A DNA stretch of 64,000 bases from Piscinibacter sp. HJYY11 (GTDB taxonomy: Bacteria; Pseudomonadota; Gammaproteobacteria; Burkholderiales; Burkholderiaceae_C): positions 3,026,746 to 3,090,745 of the forward strand of contig NZ_JAERQZ010000001.1 of NCBI RefSeq assembly GCF_016735515.1. The letters run 5' to 3'. Both the position numbers and the translations under genes were made by a program. Shown in pieces: positions 17,459 to 25,202 of the stretch (position 1 is the first letter of the stretch; every line of letters begins with the position of its first letter). Below the pieces are notes generated by a model that was not told the origin of the DNA, did no database searches, and saw only the letters and a list, made by a program, of their open reading frames with translations.

Positions 17459-18013
17459 ATGTCATCCCCCATCAGCATCGTCTTCCACAGCGGCTACGGC
17501 CACACCGAGAAGCTGGCCCAGGCCGTGGCCCAGGGCAGCGGCGGCACGCTGCTGGCCATCGACGCGCAGGGCGAACTGCCGCCCGAGGCCTGGGAGCGCC
17601 TGGCCGCGTCGCGCGCCATCGTGTTCGGCTCGCCCACCTACATGGGCAACGTGAGCTGGCAGTTCAAGAAGTTCGCCGATGCCAGCTCCAGCGTCTGGGC
17701 CAGGCAGGGCTGGAAGGACAAGCTCGCCGCCGGCTTCACCAACAGCGCCGGGATCAACGGCGACAAGCTCGCAGCGCTGCACGCGATGTTCACGCTGTCG
17801 CAGCAGCACGGCATGGTGTGGGCCAGCACCGGCATGCCGCCGGCGAACGTGAAGGCCTCGACGCGTGACGACCTCAACTACCTCGCGTCGTTCGCCGGGC
17901 TGATGGCCACGACCCCGGCCGACGCGGGCGTGGACGAACTCGCGGCCGGCGACCTGGCCACCGCGCGCGCCTTCGGCCAGCGTGTGGCCGACCTCGTGCG
18001 CCGCTACAACTGA
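17459..18013 (+). CDS. Flavodoxin-family NAD(P)H:quinone oxidoreductase-like protein
   Basis: A 184-residue flavodoxin-fold protein. The FMN phosphate loop is HSGYGHTEKLAQAVAQG (~residues 9-25), with 'SGYGHT' in place of the classical S/T-x-T-G-x-T, and FGSPTYMGNVSWQFKKF (~61-77) is the WrbA/NADPH-FMN reductase type second loop. It probably reduces quinones or other electrophiles with FMN. GAGG precedes ATG 17459. It is followed by a tautomerase (11 bp) and an NTF2-like gene (4-bp overlap), a likely three-gene operon under the divergent LysR protein. Confidence 0.85.
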   Translation: MSSPISIVFHSGYGHTEKLAQAVAQGSGGTLLAIDAQGELPPEAWERLAASRAIVFGSPTYMGNVSWQFKKFADASSSVWARQGWKDKLAAGFTNSAGINGDKLAALHAMFTLSQQHGMVWASTGMPPANVKASTRDDLNYLASFAGLMATTPADAGVDELAAGDLATARAFGQRVADLVRRYN

Positions 18014-18024
18014 AGGAGCAAGCG

Positions 18025-18231
18025 ATGCCCTACGTCAACATCAAGGTCACGCGCGAAGGCGTGACACGCGAGCAGAAGGCCGAGCTCATCGCCGGCGTCA
18101 CTGCACTGCTGCAGCAGGTGCTGCAGAAGGACCCGGCGACCACCTATGTGGTGATCGACGAAGTGGAGCTCGACAACTGGGGCGTCGCCGGCCTCAGCGT
18201 GCCGGCCTGGCGTGCGAGGCCACGCTCATGA
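18025..18231 (+). CDS. 4-oxalocrotonate tautomerase family protein
   Basis: A 68-residue protein with the catalytic N-terminal proline exposed after Met removal (MPYVNIKVTREGVTREQKAE) and the family's helix plus TYVVIDEVELDNWGVAG, where Arg/Trp-type substrate contacts lie. The 4-OT family isomerises enols to ketones; the natural substrate is unknown. AAGGAG lies 8 bp upstream of the ATG. The C-terminus (PAWRARPRS) is slightly longer than typical 62-residue enzymes. Its stop overlaps the next gene's ATG (ATGA). Confidence 0.85.
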   Translation: MPYVNIKVTREGVTREQKAELIAGVTALLQQVLQKDPATTYVVIDEVELDNWGVAGLSVPAWRARPRS

Positions 18232-18626
18232 ACGGCGCCGAAGCCTTTGCCGAGGTGAGCGCCGTGCTGGCCGACTACTTCGACGGCCTGCACCACAGCG
18301 ACACCACGCGCCTGCGGCGTGTCTTCCATCCCGAGGCCCGCTACCACTGCGCGACCGACGGCACGCTGCTCACGCTCGACATGGCGCAGTACTTTCCCAT
18401 CGTCGAGGCGCGGCCGTCGCCGGCGAGCCAGGGCCATGCACGCACCGACCGCATCCTCGGCATCGAGTTCGCCGGGCCGGTGACGGCGTTCGCGAAAGTG
18501 GCGTGCTCGATCCCGCCCAAGCACTTCATCGACTTCCTCACGCTGGTGAAGCTCGAGGGCCGATGGCAGATCGTCGCCAAGGTGTTTCACTACACCCACG
18601 CGCCGCCGAAGGCGGTCGCCGGATAA
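18228..18626 (+). CDS. NTF2-like / putative lumazine-binding family protein
   Basis: A 132-residue protein with the SnoaL/NTF2-like cone fold pattern: N-terminal helices AEVSAVLADYFDGLHHSDTT, then FHPEARYHCATDG, a middle stretch ARTDRILGIEFAGPVTAFAK and the closing strand TLVKLEGRWQIVAKVFHYTH. This layout matches the 'putative lumazine-binding' (DUF4440-like) group whose members are small hydrolases, isomerases or binding proteins. Start ATG 18228 overlaps the tautomerase stop by 4 bp. The trio suggests electrophile or ketone detoxification; the exact role is unknown. Confidence 0.75.
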   Translation: MNGAEAFAEVSAVLADYFDGLHHSDTTRLRRVFHPEARYHCATDGTLLTLDMAQYFPIVEARPSPASQGHARTDRILGIEFAGPVTAFAKVACSIPPKHFIDFLTLVKLEGRWQIVAKVFHYTHAPPKAVAG

Positions 18627-18739
18627 CCGTCTCGGGTTTCCCCTGATCGGCCGGGTGTCGAAACGCGCCCTTCCCGTTCGTCGTGGTACAGAGCAGCCAT
18701 CGAGCTGCCGTTCCGCGTCAACTGGAAGGACCTTTCGCC

Positions 18740-19210
18740 ATGCCCCTGCACATCCTCGAACGCCCTGCCTTCACCGTGATGGGCCTGCACATCCAGACCC
18801 GGCCCATGTCGCCCGACATCCCGGCCTTGTGGCCGCGCTTCATGAGCCGAGAAGCCGAGATCGAACGCCCGACCGAGCAGGGCGTGAGCTACGGCGTGAT
18901 GCACAGCGACTCGCCCGACATGTCGCGCCTGGACTACTGGGCCGCGCTGGCCGTGGCCCCGTCCAGCCGCACGCCGGCCGGCATGGAGACGCTCACCATC
19001 CCCGGCGGCCACTACGCGGTCTTCCGCTACCCGCTCTCGGGCCTGGGCGCAGGTTTCGGCGAGATCTTCCACACGCTGCTGCCGGGGTCCGACTATGAGC
19101 AGGTGCCCGGCCCCTACTTCGAGCGCTACAACGAAGCCTTCGACCCGGGCGACCCGAACTCGCTCGTCGAGATCTACCTGCCGGTGCGCCGCAAGGGCCG
19201 CCCGTCCTAG
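18740..19210 (+). CDS. GyrI-like / AraC effector-binding domain protein
   Basis: A 156-residue stand-alone GyrI-like small-molecule-binding domain: LERPAFTVMGLHIQTRPMSP, then SYGVMHSDSPD, LDYWAALAV and the typical end LTIPGGHYAVFRYPLSG...YEQVPGPYFERYNEAF...VEIYLPVR. Such domains bind ligands for transcription regulators or act as gyrase-inhibitor/cyclopropane-hydrolase-like proteins. ATG 18740 has GGAAGGA 9 bp upstream; the frame extends to an ATG at 18683 without a ribosome-binding site. Its TAG shares bases with the TAG of the convergent DksA-type gene (4-bp overlap). Confidence 0.8.
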   Translation: MPLHILERPAFTVMGLHIQTRPMSPDIPALWPRFMSREAEIERPTEQGVSYGVMHSDSPDMSRLDYWAALAVAPSSRTPAGMETLTIPGGHYAVFRYPLSGLGAGFGEIFHTLLPGSDYEQVPGPYFERYNEAFDPGDPNSLVEIYLPVRRKGRPS

Positions 19211-19608
19211 ATCGTGCGCCGGACGAGCGGCTCGGGCGTCACGCGCTGCTCGTGCTTCTCCTGGCAGGCGATGCAGCGTGCGGCCCAGGGCTGCGCCTGC
19301 AGCCGGGCGAGCGGGATCTCGGTGCCGCAATCGATGCAGACGCCGTAGCGCCCGGCCTGCAGGCGCTCGCGCGCGGCGGCGATCTCGCGCAGCTCCAGCA
19401 TGTCGCGCTGGCGCTCGGCATGGCGCACGGTCTCGCGGGCGTTCTGCTCGCTGCGCTCGCCGTCGTCTTCGACCTGGTTGCGCGGGCTGCGGGAGGGTGT
19501 CTCCTCCTGTTCCGCAGACACCATCTGCACCTCGCGGCCAAGCTCGGCTTCTCGGGCGTCGAGCTGGCGGCTCAGGTCCTGCAGGGTCGTGGGGTCGAGT
19601 TCGGGCAT
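19207..19608 (-). CDS. DksA/TraR-type C4 zinc-finger protein
   Basis: A 133-residue TraR/DksA-family protein. The first ~75 residues are helical and strongly charged (LQDLSRQLDAREAELGREVQ...RHAERQRDMLELREIAAARE), as in the coiled coil that enters the RNA polymerase secondary channel. The C4 zinc finger reads CIDCG...ARCIACQ (~101-122). It lacks the length of housekeeping DksA (~150) and the coiled-coil tip D-x-x-D-A motif is not evident, so it may be a paralogue with a specialised role. GAGGAG lies 6 bp before ATG 19608. Confidence 0.85.
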   Translation of the reverse strand: MPELDPTTLQDLSRQLDAREAELGREVQMVSAEQEETPSRSPRNQVEDDGERSEQNARETVRHAERQRDMLELREIAAARERLQAGRYGVCIDCGTEIPLARLQAQPWAARCIACQEKHEQRVTPEPLVRRTI

Positions 19609-19651
19609 GGGCGTCTCCTCTTGGCCCCCAGGTCCGGCAAGGCACGTGCCG

Positions 19652-20683
19652 TCAGCGTGAGGCGGCCGATGCAGCGTCCGCCCGGGGCGGCATCGCGGCA
19701 GCCCGGACGACATCACCGCGTGCGAGATCGACCGCCTGGCCACGTGCATTGCTGGCCTCCGACACCTCGGAGGTGACCGCGACCACCAGTTCGAGCGGCT
19801 CGTGCACCCAGATCAGCTGACCCCCGAAGCCGCTCGCGAAGAAGGTCGCGGACCGGCCGGTGGCGGCCGGCGCCAGCCACCAGAGGTAGCCATACGGCAG
19901 GTTGAGGGGCGGGCCGCCGCGGCCACGCGGCTCGGTGGCAGCGGCCAGGTAGGCGTCGGGCACCAGCGGCCGGCCGTGCCATGCGCCACGCTGCAACATC
20001 AGCTGGCCCAGCTTCGCCATGTCGCGCGTGCGCAGCCGCAGCCCGCGAAAGCCCAGGCTGTGGCCTTCGAAGTCGGCCTCCCATTCCGTGCGCTCGATGG
20101 CGAGCGGCGTGAAGAGGTGCTGCTGCGCATAGGCCGCGGGCTCCGCACCCACCGCCTTGGCCAGCACCGCCGCCAGCAGGTTGGCGCCGGGGTTGTCATA
20201 ACGGAAGACCTCGCCAGGGTTCGCGGTGAACCTGCGGCTCATCGCAAACGCGGCCAGCCCCTTGGGGTCGAAGAAGCGACGGTTGCGGCCCTCGAAGCCG
20301 GCCGTCATGGTCAGCAGGTGCCGCACGGTGAGCGTGCGGGCCCGCGGGTCGGCGTTGACGCCGGCCAGCTCGGGCAGCAGCTCGACCACGGTCCGGTCGA
20401 GATCGGCGAGCCTCCCTTGGGCGAGGGCGATGCCGACCAGCAGCGACAGCACGCCCTTGGTGACCGACTCGACGCTGTGCAGCGACTCCGCGCCGAAGCC
20501 ACTGCGGTGGTACTCGAAGACGGTGCGCCCCCGCTGCAGCACCACCACGCTGCGCACGTCGGCGAGCTGCTCGTCGATCCGGCGCTCAAAGCCGGCGAAG
20601 GGTGCAGGCTCGGCCACCTCGGCGCGCGCAAGGCCCGGGGTGAGCAGGAGCGGCAGGGCCGTCAGCGCACGGCGTCGTCGCAT
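19652..20683 (-). CDS. Class C beta-lactamase-family serine hydrolase, exported
   Basis: A 343-residue penicillin-binding-protein-like hydrolase. Signal peptide MRRRRALTALPLLLTPGLARA; nucleophile motif SVTK (S-x-x-K, ~residue 74); second motif YDNPG (Y-x-N, ~165); third motif region ASGFGGQL near 285, in place of the KTG triad. These mark the esterase/6-aminohexanoate-dimer-hydrolase-like branch rather than a resistance enzyme. Its first 22 bp overlap the 3' end of the LuxR-hydrolase gene, so it is translated as the last gene of that operon. Confidence 0.85.
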   Translation of the reverse strand: MRRRRALTALPLLLTPGLARAEVAEPAPFAGFERRIDEQLADVRSVVVLQRGRTVFEYHRSGFGAESLHSVESVTKGVLSLLVGIALAQGRLADLDRTVVELLPELAGVNADPRARTLTVRHLLTMTAGFEGRNRRFFDPKGLAAFAMSRRFTANPGEVFRYDNPGANLLAAVLAKAVGAEPAAYAQQHLFTPLAIERTEWEADFEGHSLGFRGLRLRTRDMAKLGQLMLQRGAWHGRPLVPDAYLAAATEPRGRGGPPLNLPYGYLWWLAPAATGRSATFFASGFGGQLIWVHEPLELVVAVTSEVSEASNARGQAVDLARGDVVRAAAMPPRADAASAASR

Positions 20684-22395
20684 GGTGTCCTTTCGGCGTG
20701 CTGGATCGCGTCCACCAGCCGATCGATGTTACGGAAGGCCAGCATGTGCGTGTCGCCTTCCAGCACGGTGAGCTCGGCCTGGGGCAAAGCCTGGCGGAAG
20801 CTTTCCACCATGTCCATCGGCACCAGGCCGTCGTGCGTGCCGTGCCACAGGTGCACCGGCACGCGCAGCTCGCGCAGGTCGATGGACCACGGCTGGTTGA
20901 GCAGCACGCTCTCCAGCGCCCACGCACGCGGGCCCTGGTGCAGCGATTCCATCGTCAGCGCCACGAAATACGGCAGGTGCTCCGGCTGCGTGATGTAGGC
21001 GATGTCGGGCTCGGCGAGACTGAAGGCCTTGTGGCCGCGTGCAGAGGTCATCGACTTCAGCAGCGACTCGACGGTCTGCCCGAAGAGCGCAAGCTCCATC
21101 GCCGGCCGCAGGAGGCTCGGCACCACGCGGAAGAACTGGTTCATCATGCCGTTGAGCGTCGAGGGCGAACCGGAGGCGAGGATGTGGTCGATCGGCGGCA
21201 CGACCGCCGTGCACTGCACGCTGCCGATGCGCTCGGGCAGGGCCCACGCGGTGTGCACCGCATGCGCGCTGCCGGCCGAGGCGCTGAGCAGGTGCACGCG
21301 CTCGAGCTGCAGCTCGTCGAGCAGCGCCCGCACGTCGGCGACGAACTCGCGGTAGTCGCGCCGCTCCACGAAGGAGCTGCGGCCGTAGCCCGGCCGGTCG
21401 ATGGCGATCAGGCGCACCCCGCGCTCGCGCAGGCGCTCCGCATGGATCAGCAGCTCCAGGCGCGACGCGTTGAGCGCGTGGAAATACAGCACCGGCACCC
21501 CATCGGGCGCGCCGACCTCGGCGTAGCTGAGCTGCCGGCCGTCGCCCAGGCGCAGCAGCCGCGTGTGCGCGAGGCCGGTGATGTGCGGCAGGAGCTGCGC
21601 GTTGTGGCTGCTGCCGGCCTGCTCGAGCACGATGTTGCGCAGCACCAGCGCGAAGAGCGCGTTCTGGTTGTGCACGCCGGTCTTGGTGTAGATGTTCTTG
21701 ATGTGCTGGCGCAGGGTGTGCAACGTGATGCCGGTGCGCTCGCAGATCGCGTCGAGCTCCAGGCCCTGCAGCGACAGGTCGATGAGCTCCATCTCGCGCG
21801 CGGTGAGCCCCGCGCGCTGGCCCAGCCCGACGATCGATTGCGTGACGCAGCGCTGGCGGTCGATCAGCAGCAGCGAATACGACGCCGCGCCCGGGCGGTT
21901 GGGATGCACCTGGTTCCTGTAGAGGTAGGCGAGCAGGCCGGGCTGCCCCTCGAGGCCCAGGCGCGCGCAGGCATAGGCCTCGCGATCCGCCTGCGCCATC
22001 AGCCCGGCCAGGAGGTCGGGTTCGCGGCAGCAGAGCACGCCGCCCTCGGCGCCGAACAGGCCGCCGCGGCCGAGCAGTGTTTCGGCATCGACGTTCATCC
22101 CGAGGATGCGCCGGTGCCCGTCGATTACCACGATGGGCGGCGCCACCGCGTGGATGACGGCCATCACCCGCTGCCGCTCGCGCTGCATCGCCGAATGCGC
22201 CGCGCCCAGGCGCAGCGCCCGCTGGATGTGGCCGAGGATCACGCGCGTGAGCGGCGTGTCGTCGCGGCTGCGGTCTTCGCGGAAGTGGAACAGCAGCTGC
22301 TGGTGCAGGCGCCCGGTCTGGTCGGGGTGCAGGGCCGACTGGTAGATGGCTTCAAGCAGGGCCTCGACCGGGCCGCTCTGCGTGGCTAGGGCCAT
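20662..22395 (-). CDS. LuxR-type regulator fused to an alpha/beta-hydrolase
   Basis: A 577-residue two-part protein. Residues ~75-130 are PAS-like (MAVIHAVAPPIVVIDGHRRI); ~195-258 are a LuxR HTH (GLTAREMELIDLSLQGLELD, then ICERTGITLHTLRQHIKNIY); ~280-577 are an alpha/beta-hydrolase with nucleophile elbow SASAG (Ser373), Asp522 in HGTHDGLVP and His550 in GDTHML. All triad residues are present, so the hydrolase is probably active. A regulator that also carries a hydrolase could sense or destroy its own ligand, which is inference. ATG 22395 overlaps the upstream LuxR gene by 10 bp. The frame runs on to 23409 but that part is the upstream gene in another frame. Confidence 0.85.
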   Translation of the reverse strand: MALATQSGPVEALLEAIYQSALHPDQTGRLHQQLLFHFREDRSRDDTPLTRVILGHIQRALRLGAAHSAMQRERQRVMAVIHAVAPPIVVIDGHRRILGMNVDAETLLGRGGLFGAEGGVLCCREPDLLAGLMAQADREAYACARLGLEGQPGLLAYLYRNQVHPNRPGAASYSLLLIDRQRCVTQSIVGLGQRAGLTAREMELIDLSLQGLELDAICERTGITLHTLRQHIKNIYTKTGVHNQNALFALVLRNIVLEQAGSSHNAQLLPHITGLAHTRLLRLGDGRQLSYAEVGAPDGVPVLYFHALNASRLELLIHAERLRERGVRLIAIDRPGYGRSSFVERRDYREFVADVRALLDELQLERVHLLSASAGSAHAVHTAWALPERIGSVQCTAVVPPIDHILASGSPSTLNGMMNQFFRVVPSLLRPAMELALFGQTVESLLKSMTSARGHKAFSLAEPDIAYITQPEHLPYFVALTMESLHQGPRAWALESVLLNQPWSIDLRELRVPVHLWHGTHDGLVPMDMVESFRQALPQAELTVLEGDTHMLAFRNIDRLVDAIQHAERTPCDDAVR

Positions 22396-23432
22396 GTCAG
22401 GTGCTCCACGCGGTGGTGCTGGAACGAGGCCGGCGGCCGGGCGGCCACGAGCGTGGCCAGGCCGTCGCCCAGGGCCTGCAGCATCACCGCGTGCAGGGCC
22501 TCGAACACGACGCGGCCCAGGCCTTTCTGGTCGGCCGCACCGAGCTTGCGGAAGACCGACTTGAGCTGCGACCGCAGCGTCTCGATCGAACGGCCCGAGA
22601 GCGCGGCGTACTGCTTGAGCGGCATGCCTTGCGCGAGGTTCCACGCCAGCGGCAGCTCCTTGTCGGTGAGCGCAAAGCGGCCCTGCATCTGCTGCACGAG
22701 GGCCGCCGGCGGCGACGAGATCTCGCGCAGGCGCGCCGGGTCGCATCGCTCGTGGACCAGCAGCAGCACGCTCAACGTGGGGCAGGCGAGCTGCTTCAGG
22801 TGGAGGTCCAGGCCCTCGAGCTGCAGCCGCTGGGGCCGTGCCGGGTTGGCCATGAAGCCTTGCAATGCTCGCTCGAACACGGCGTGCTGTGCCAGAAGGT
22901 GCAGCCGCCGCCCCTGCAGGCAGGCGCGCGCGGTGCGGGCGAGCCAGGCCTGGCCGTGGCGGTTGAGCAGCACCACCTCGCCGTGCTCGTCGAGCACGAC
23001 GATGGAGAGCGGCATCGCGTCGACCACCTCGTGCAGCGCCGCGAGGCTCGCCTGCGCCGCATCGAGCGACGAGCGGAGCGCCCACGCGGTGTGCAGGTGC
23101 GAGCACAGCAGCTGGAATTCGCGCGCCTGGTCGGCCGTGAAGCCCTCGGGCGCGAGGCTCCGCGCCCAAATGAGGTGGCCGGTGATGCGTCTGTGAGACA
23201 GAAGACCCGCCTCGCGTCCTGGCGATTGACGCGTCGATGGCAGCGCCCAGGGTGCGGCGATTTGTATCGAGCCGGCGCCGATGCGCGCGGCCCAGCACTG
23301 CACCAGCGGCCGCCACGCTTCGGGCCACTGGTCGACCACGCCGGCGAGCGCCGCATCGCTGCCTTCGGTCTCGACCAGCGCATACAGCTGGTCGAGCAGG
23401 TGCAGCCACTGCAGGTCTGCGTCGATCGGCAT
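22386..23432 (-). CDS. LuxR-type transcriptional regulator with PAS-like domain
   Basis: A 348-residue regulator: N-terminal unknown/GAF-like region, a PAS-like segment (LHEVVDAMPLSIVVLDEHGE, ~125-145) and a C-terminal LuxR-type HTH (LTDKELPLAWNLAQGMPLKQ, then YAALSGRSIETLRSQLKSVF, ~250-305). The architecture parallels the first half of the fused protein downstream, so the pair may have arisen by duplication. ATG 23432 is used; a TTG 15 bp upstream is possible. First gene of a three-gene operon and divergent from a secreted propeller-like protein, a likely target. Confidence 0.85.
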   Translation of the reverse strand: MPIDADLQWLHLLDQLYALVETEGSDAALAGVVDQWPEAWRPLVQCWAARIGAGSIQIAAPWALPSTRQSPGREAGLLSHRRITGHLIWARSLAPEGFTADQAREFQLLCSHLHTAWALRSSLDAAQASLAALHEVVDAMPLSIVVLDEHGEVVLLNRHGQAWLARTARACLQGRRLHLLAQHAVFERALQGFMANPARPQRLQLEGLDLHLKQLACPTLSVLLLVHERCDPARLREISSPPAALVQQMQGRFALTDKELPLAWNLAQGMPLKQYAALSGRSIETLRSQLKSVFRKLGAADQKGLGRVVFEALHAVMLQALGDGLATLVAARPPASFQHHRVEHLTWP

Positions 23433-23552
23433 GTCAAGACGCGTCAAGGCTTAACCCGATTTCGGTATTCAACCGGCATCGCCGCGTGCCTACAAACGCC
23501 GGGCCCTGCGGCTGCAGGGGCACCCATCCCGGAGACAAACCAAGGACTTTTC

Positions 23553-24548
23553 ATGCACACACTCCTGTCGAAGTCGCTGCTGTTGTGCGCCGTCGCACTC
23601 GGCCTCAACGCCACCGCGCCTGCCACCGCGCACGCCGACCAGCTCGTGTCGCCCTCGCTCATCAAGTCGACCGAGCGCGGCGTCTTCCTCAACGGCCGCT
23701 ACTACGTGGGGGGCCAGCACGGCATCCATGAAGTCAAGCGCACGGCCGACAGCAGCCCACACTGCAAGATCGACACGGGCTCGGGCTTCACCGTCTGCCT
23801 GCTGGTGAGCACCGTATACGGAGCCGACCAGTGCGACTACTCGGGAATGACTGCGGACAACACCTACTTGTACGCAGCCTGCACGGTGGCCGACAAGACC
23901 GCCGCCATCCCGCTGCTCGCGCCGCCCAAGCGCGCCGCGCTCTTCCGCGTGAAACCGGCGGCCACCAGCAGCACCGCCGCCGAGGTCGTCAGCAAGCCTT
24001 TCGCCACCCCCGTCTGGTACAACGGGATGACGGTGCTCGACAACAACACCCTGCTGATGACGCCCTCGGCGCCACTCGGCACCAAGTCGGCCATCGTCAA
24101 GCTCAGGATCACCAACACCCTGACGCTCGACCACACGATCACCGAGTGGCTGCCCGGCTCGCCGCTCTACCTGCTGAACAACGGCGTGACGGTGAACAAC
24201 GGCCACGTCTACTTCGTCGGCGGGCAGAACCTGTGGCGCATCGCGGTCAAGAGCGACGGCTCGGCCGGCCTGCCCATCCTGCTCTACCAGACCACGATCA
24301 ACCAGACGCTCGACGACCTCACGGTCAAGGGCGACTGGGTGGTGGCCGCCGAGATCGGCATCGTCAACGGCCTTGGGCTCAACTCGCTGACCTTCGTGCA
24401 CAAGACCGGCCTCGGCCCCACCTTCAAGCTGTGGACCGGCCTCACGCAACTGAGCGGCGTGGTCGTCGACCCGGGCACCTTCGGCACGCCGGGCGCCTTC
24501 ATCGCGACGAGCTACTTCCAGGGCGGGGTGTACCGCTACTTCTACTGA
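23553..24548 (+). CDS. Exported beta-propeller-like protein, unknown function
   Basis: A 331-residue exported protein with a signal peptide (SKSLLLCAVALGLNATAPAT, cleavage near AHADQ). The body has repeating strand patterns such as GRYYVGGQHGIHEVK, DNTYLYAACTVADK, VWYNGMTVLDNNTLLMTP, GHVYFVGGQNLWRIAVKSDG and GAFIATSYFQGGVYRYFY, as in SMP-30/gluconolactonase or NHL-type propellers. Two early cysteines (CKIDTGSGFTVCLL) could pair. No catalytic motif is recognised. AAGGA lies 7 bp before ATG 23553. It is divergent from the LuxR/LuxR-hydrolase operon across 120 bp, which suggests regulation by it. A 9-bp hairpin follows the stop. Confidence 0.75.
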   Translation: MHTLLSKSLLLCAVALGLNATAPATAHADQLVSPSLIKSTERGVFLNGRYYVGGQHGIHEVKRTADSSPHCKIDTGSGFTVCLLVSTVYGADQCDYSGMTADNTYLYAACTVADKTAAIPLLAPPKRAALFRVKPAATSSTAAEVVSKPFATPVWYNGMTVLDNNTLLMTPSAPLGTKSAIVKLRITNTLTLDHTITEWLPGSPLYLLNNGVTVNNGHVYFVGGQNLWRIAVKSDGSAGLPILLYQTTINQTLDDLTVKGDWVVAAEIGIVNGLGLNSLTFVHKTGLGPTFKLWTGLTQLSGVVVDPGTFGTPGAFIATSYFQGGVYRYFY

Positions 24549-24577
24549 CGCAATCTCCTGGCGGACGCGCCATGGCA

Positions 24578-24600
24578 CCGGCCCCTCCAAAAGGGGCCGG
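24578..24600 (+). terminator. 9-bp GC hairpin downstream of the propeller-like gene
   Basis: CCGGCCCCT (24578-24586), a 5-nt loop, and AGGGGCCGG (24592-24600) form a perfect stem 29 bp after the stop codon. There is no T-run behind it, so it is either an atypical terminator or a transcript-stabilising hairpin. Confidence 0.4.
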
Positions 24601-24648
24601 GTACACCCCTTGCCGGCGATCCGGACGGATCAACTGCCAGGAGAGTCC

Positions 24649-25113
24649 ATGTTCGACCTCAGCGTGCCGTGGTGGGAGTTCGTCGCCCGCGCCGCGATCG
24701 TCTACCTCGTTCTGATGGTGATGGTGCGCATCGCCGGCAAGCGCACCATCGGTCAATTCACGCCCTTCGATCTGATCGTGGTGATGCTGCTGAGCGAAAG
24801 CGTGAGCAATGCGCTCTCGGCAGACGACCACTCGGTGACCGGGGGGCTGATCGTCGCGGGAACGCTCGTCTTCCTGAACGTCGTCTTCGCGGTCGCCAGC
24901 GCCCGCAGCCGCAAGGTCGAGCAGATCACCGAGGGCACGCCCGTGCTCGTCGGGCGCGACGGCAAGCTTTTCGAGGACGTGCTCAAGCGCGAGCGCGTGG
25001 GCATCGGCGAGCTGGAAAAGGCGCTGCGCGAGAACGACTGCGAGCTTGCCGACCTGAAGTACGCGTTTCTCGAGTCCGATGGCAACTTCAGCATCCAGAA
25101 GAAGCCGGGCTGA
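24649..25113 (+). CDS. DUF421 / YetF-family membrane protein
   Basis: A 154-residue protein with three N-terminal transmembrane segments (FVARAAIVYLVLMVMVRIAG, FDLIVVMLLSESVSNAL, GGLIVAGTLVFLNVVFAVAS) and the cytoplasmic DUF421 domain (RKVEQITEGTPVLVGRDGKL...RVGIGELEKALREND). The GKRTIGQFTPFDLIV stretch is characteristic. YetF-type proteins are linked to spore or membrane stress in Bacillus; the function here is unknown. It is shorter than the ~220-residue Bacillus proteins. CAGGAG lies 6 bp before the ATG. Confidence 0.88.
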   Translation: MFDLSVPWWEFVARAAIVYLVLMVMVRIAGKRTIGQFTPFDLIVVMLLSESVSNALSADDHSVTGGLIVAGTLVFLNVVFAVASARSRKVEQITEGTPVLVGRDGKLFEDVLKRERVGIGELEKALRENDCELADLKYAFLESDGNFSIQKKPG

Positions 25114-25202
25114 GCCCGAGGAAAAACGGCTGGCGCGCGGACTGAATCAGGTCTAGGCTCCTGACGTCGGTTCCCGTTCCGCTCAACGCAGAGGGTCGCG
25201 TG

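Noticed and set aside
19652..20683. Antibiotic-resistance beta-lactamase
   Set aside because: The S-x-x-K and Y-x-N motifs are present but the KTG triad is replaced and the context is a LuxR/hydrolase operon, so an esterase-type hydrolase is more likely.
22396..23409. In-frame upstream extension that would make the LuxR-hydrolase 915 aa
   Set aside because: The extension overlaps the other LuxR gene in a different frame, is Arg/Ala-rich and has no domain; MALATQSGPV at 22395 is a normal start.
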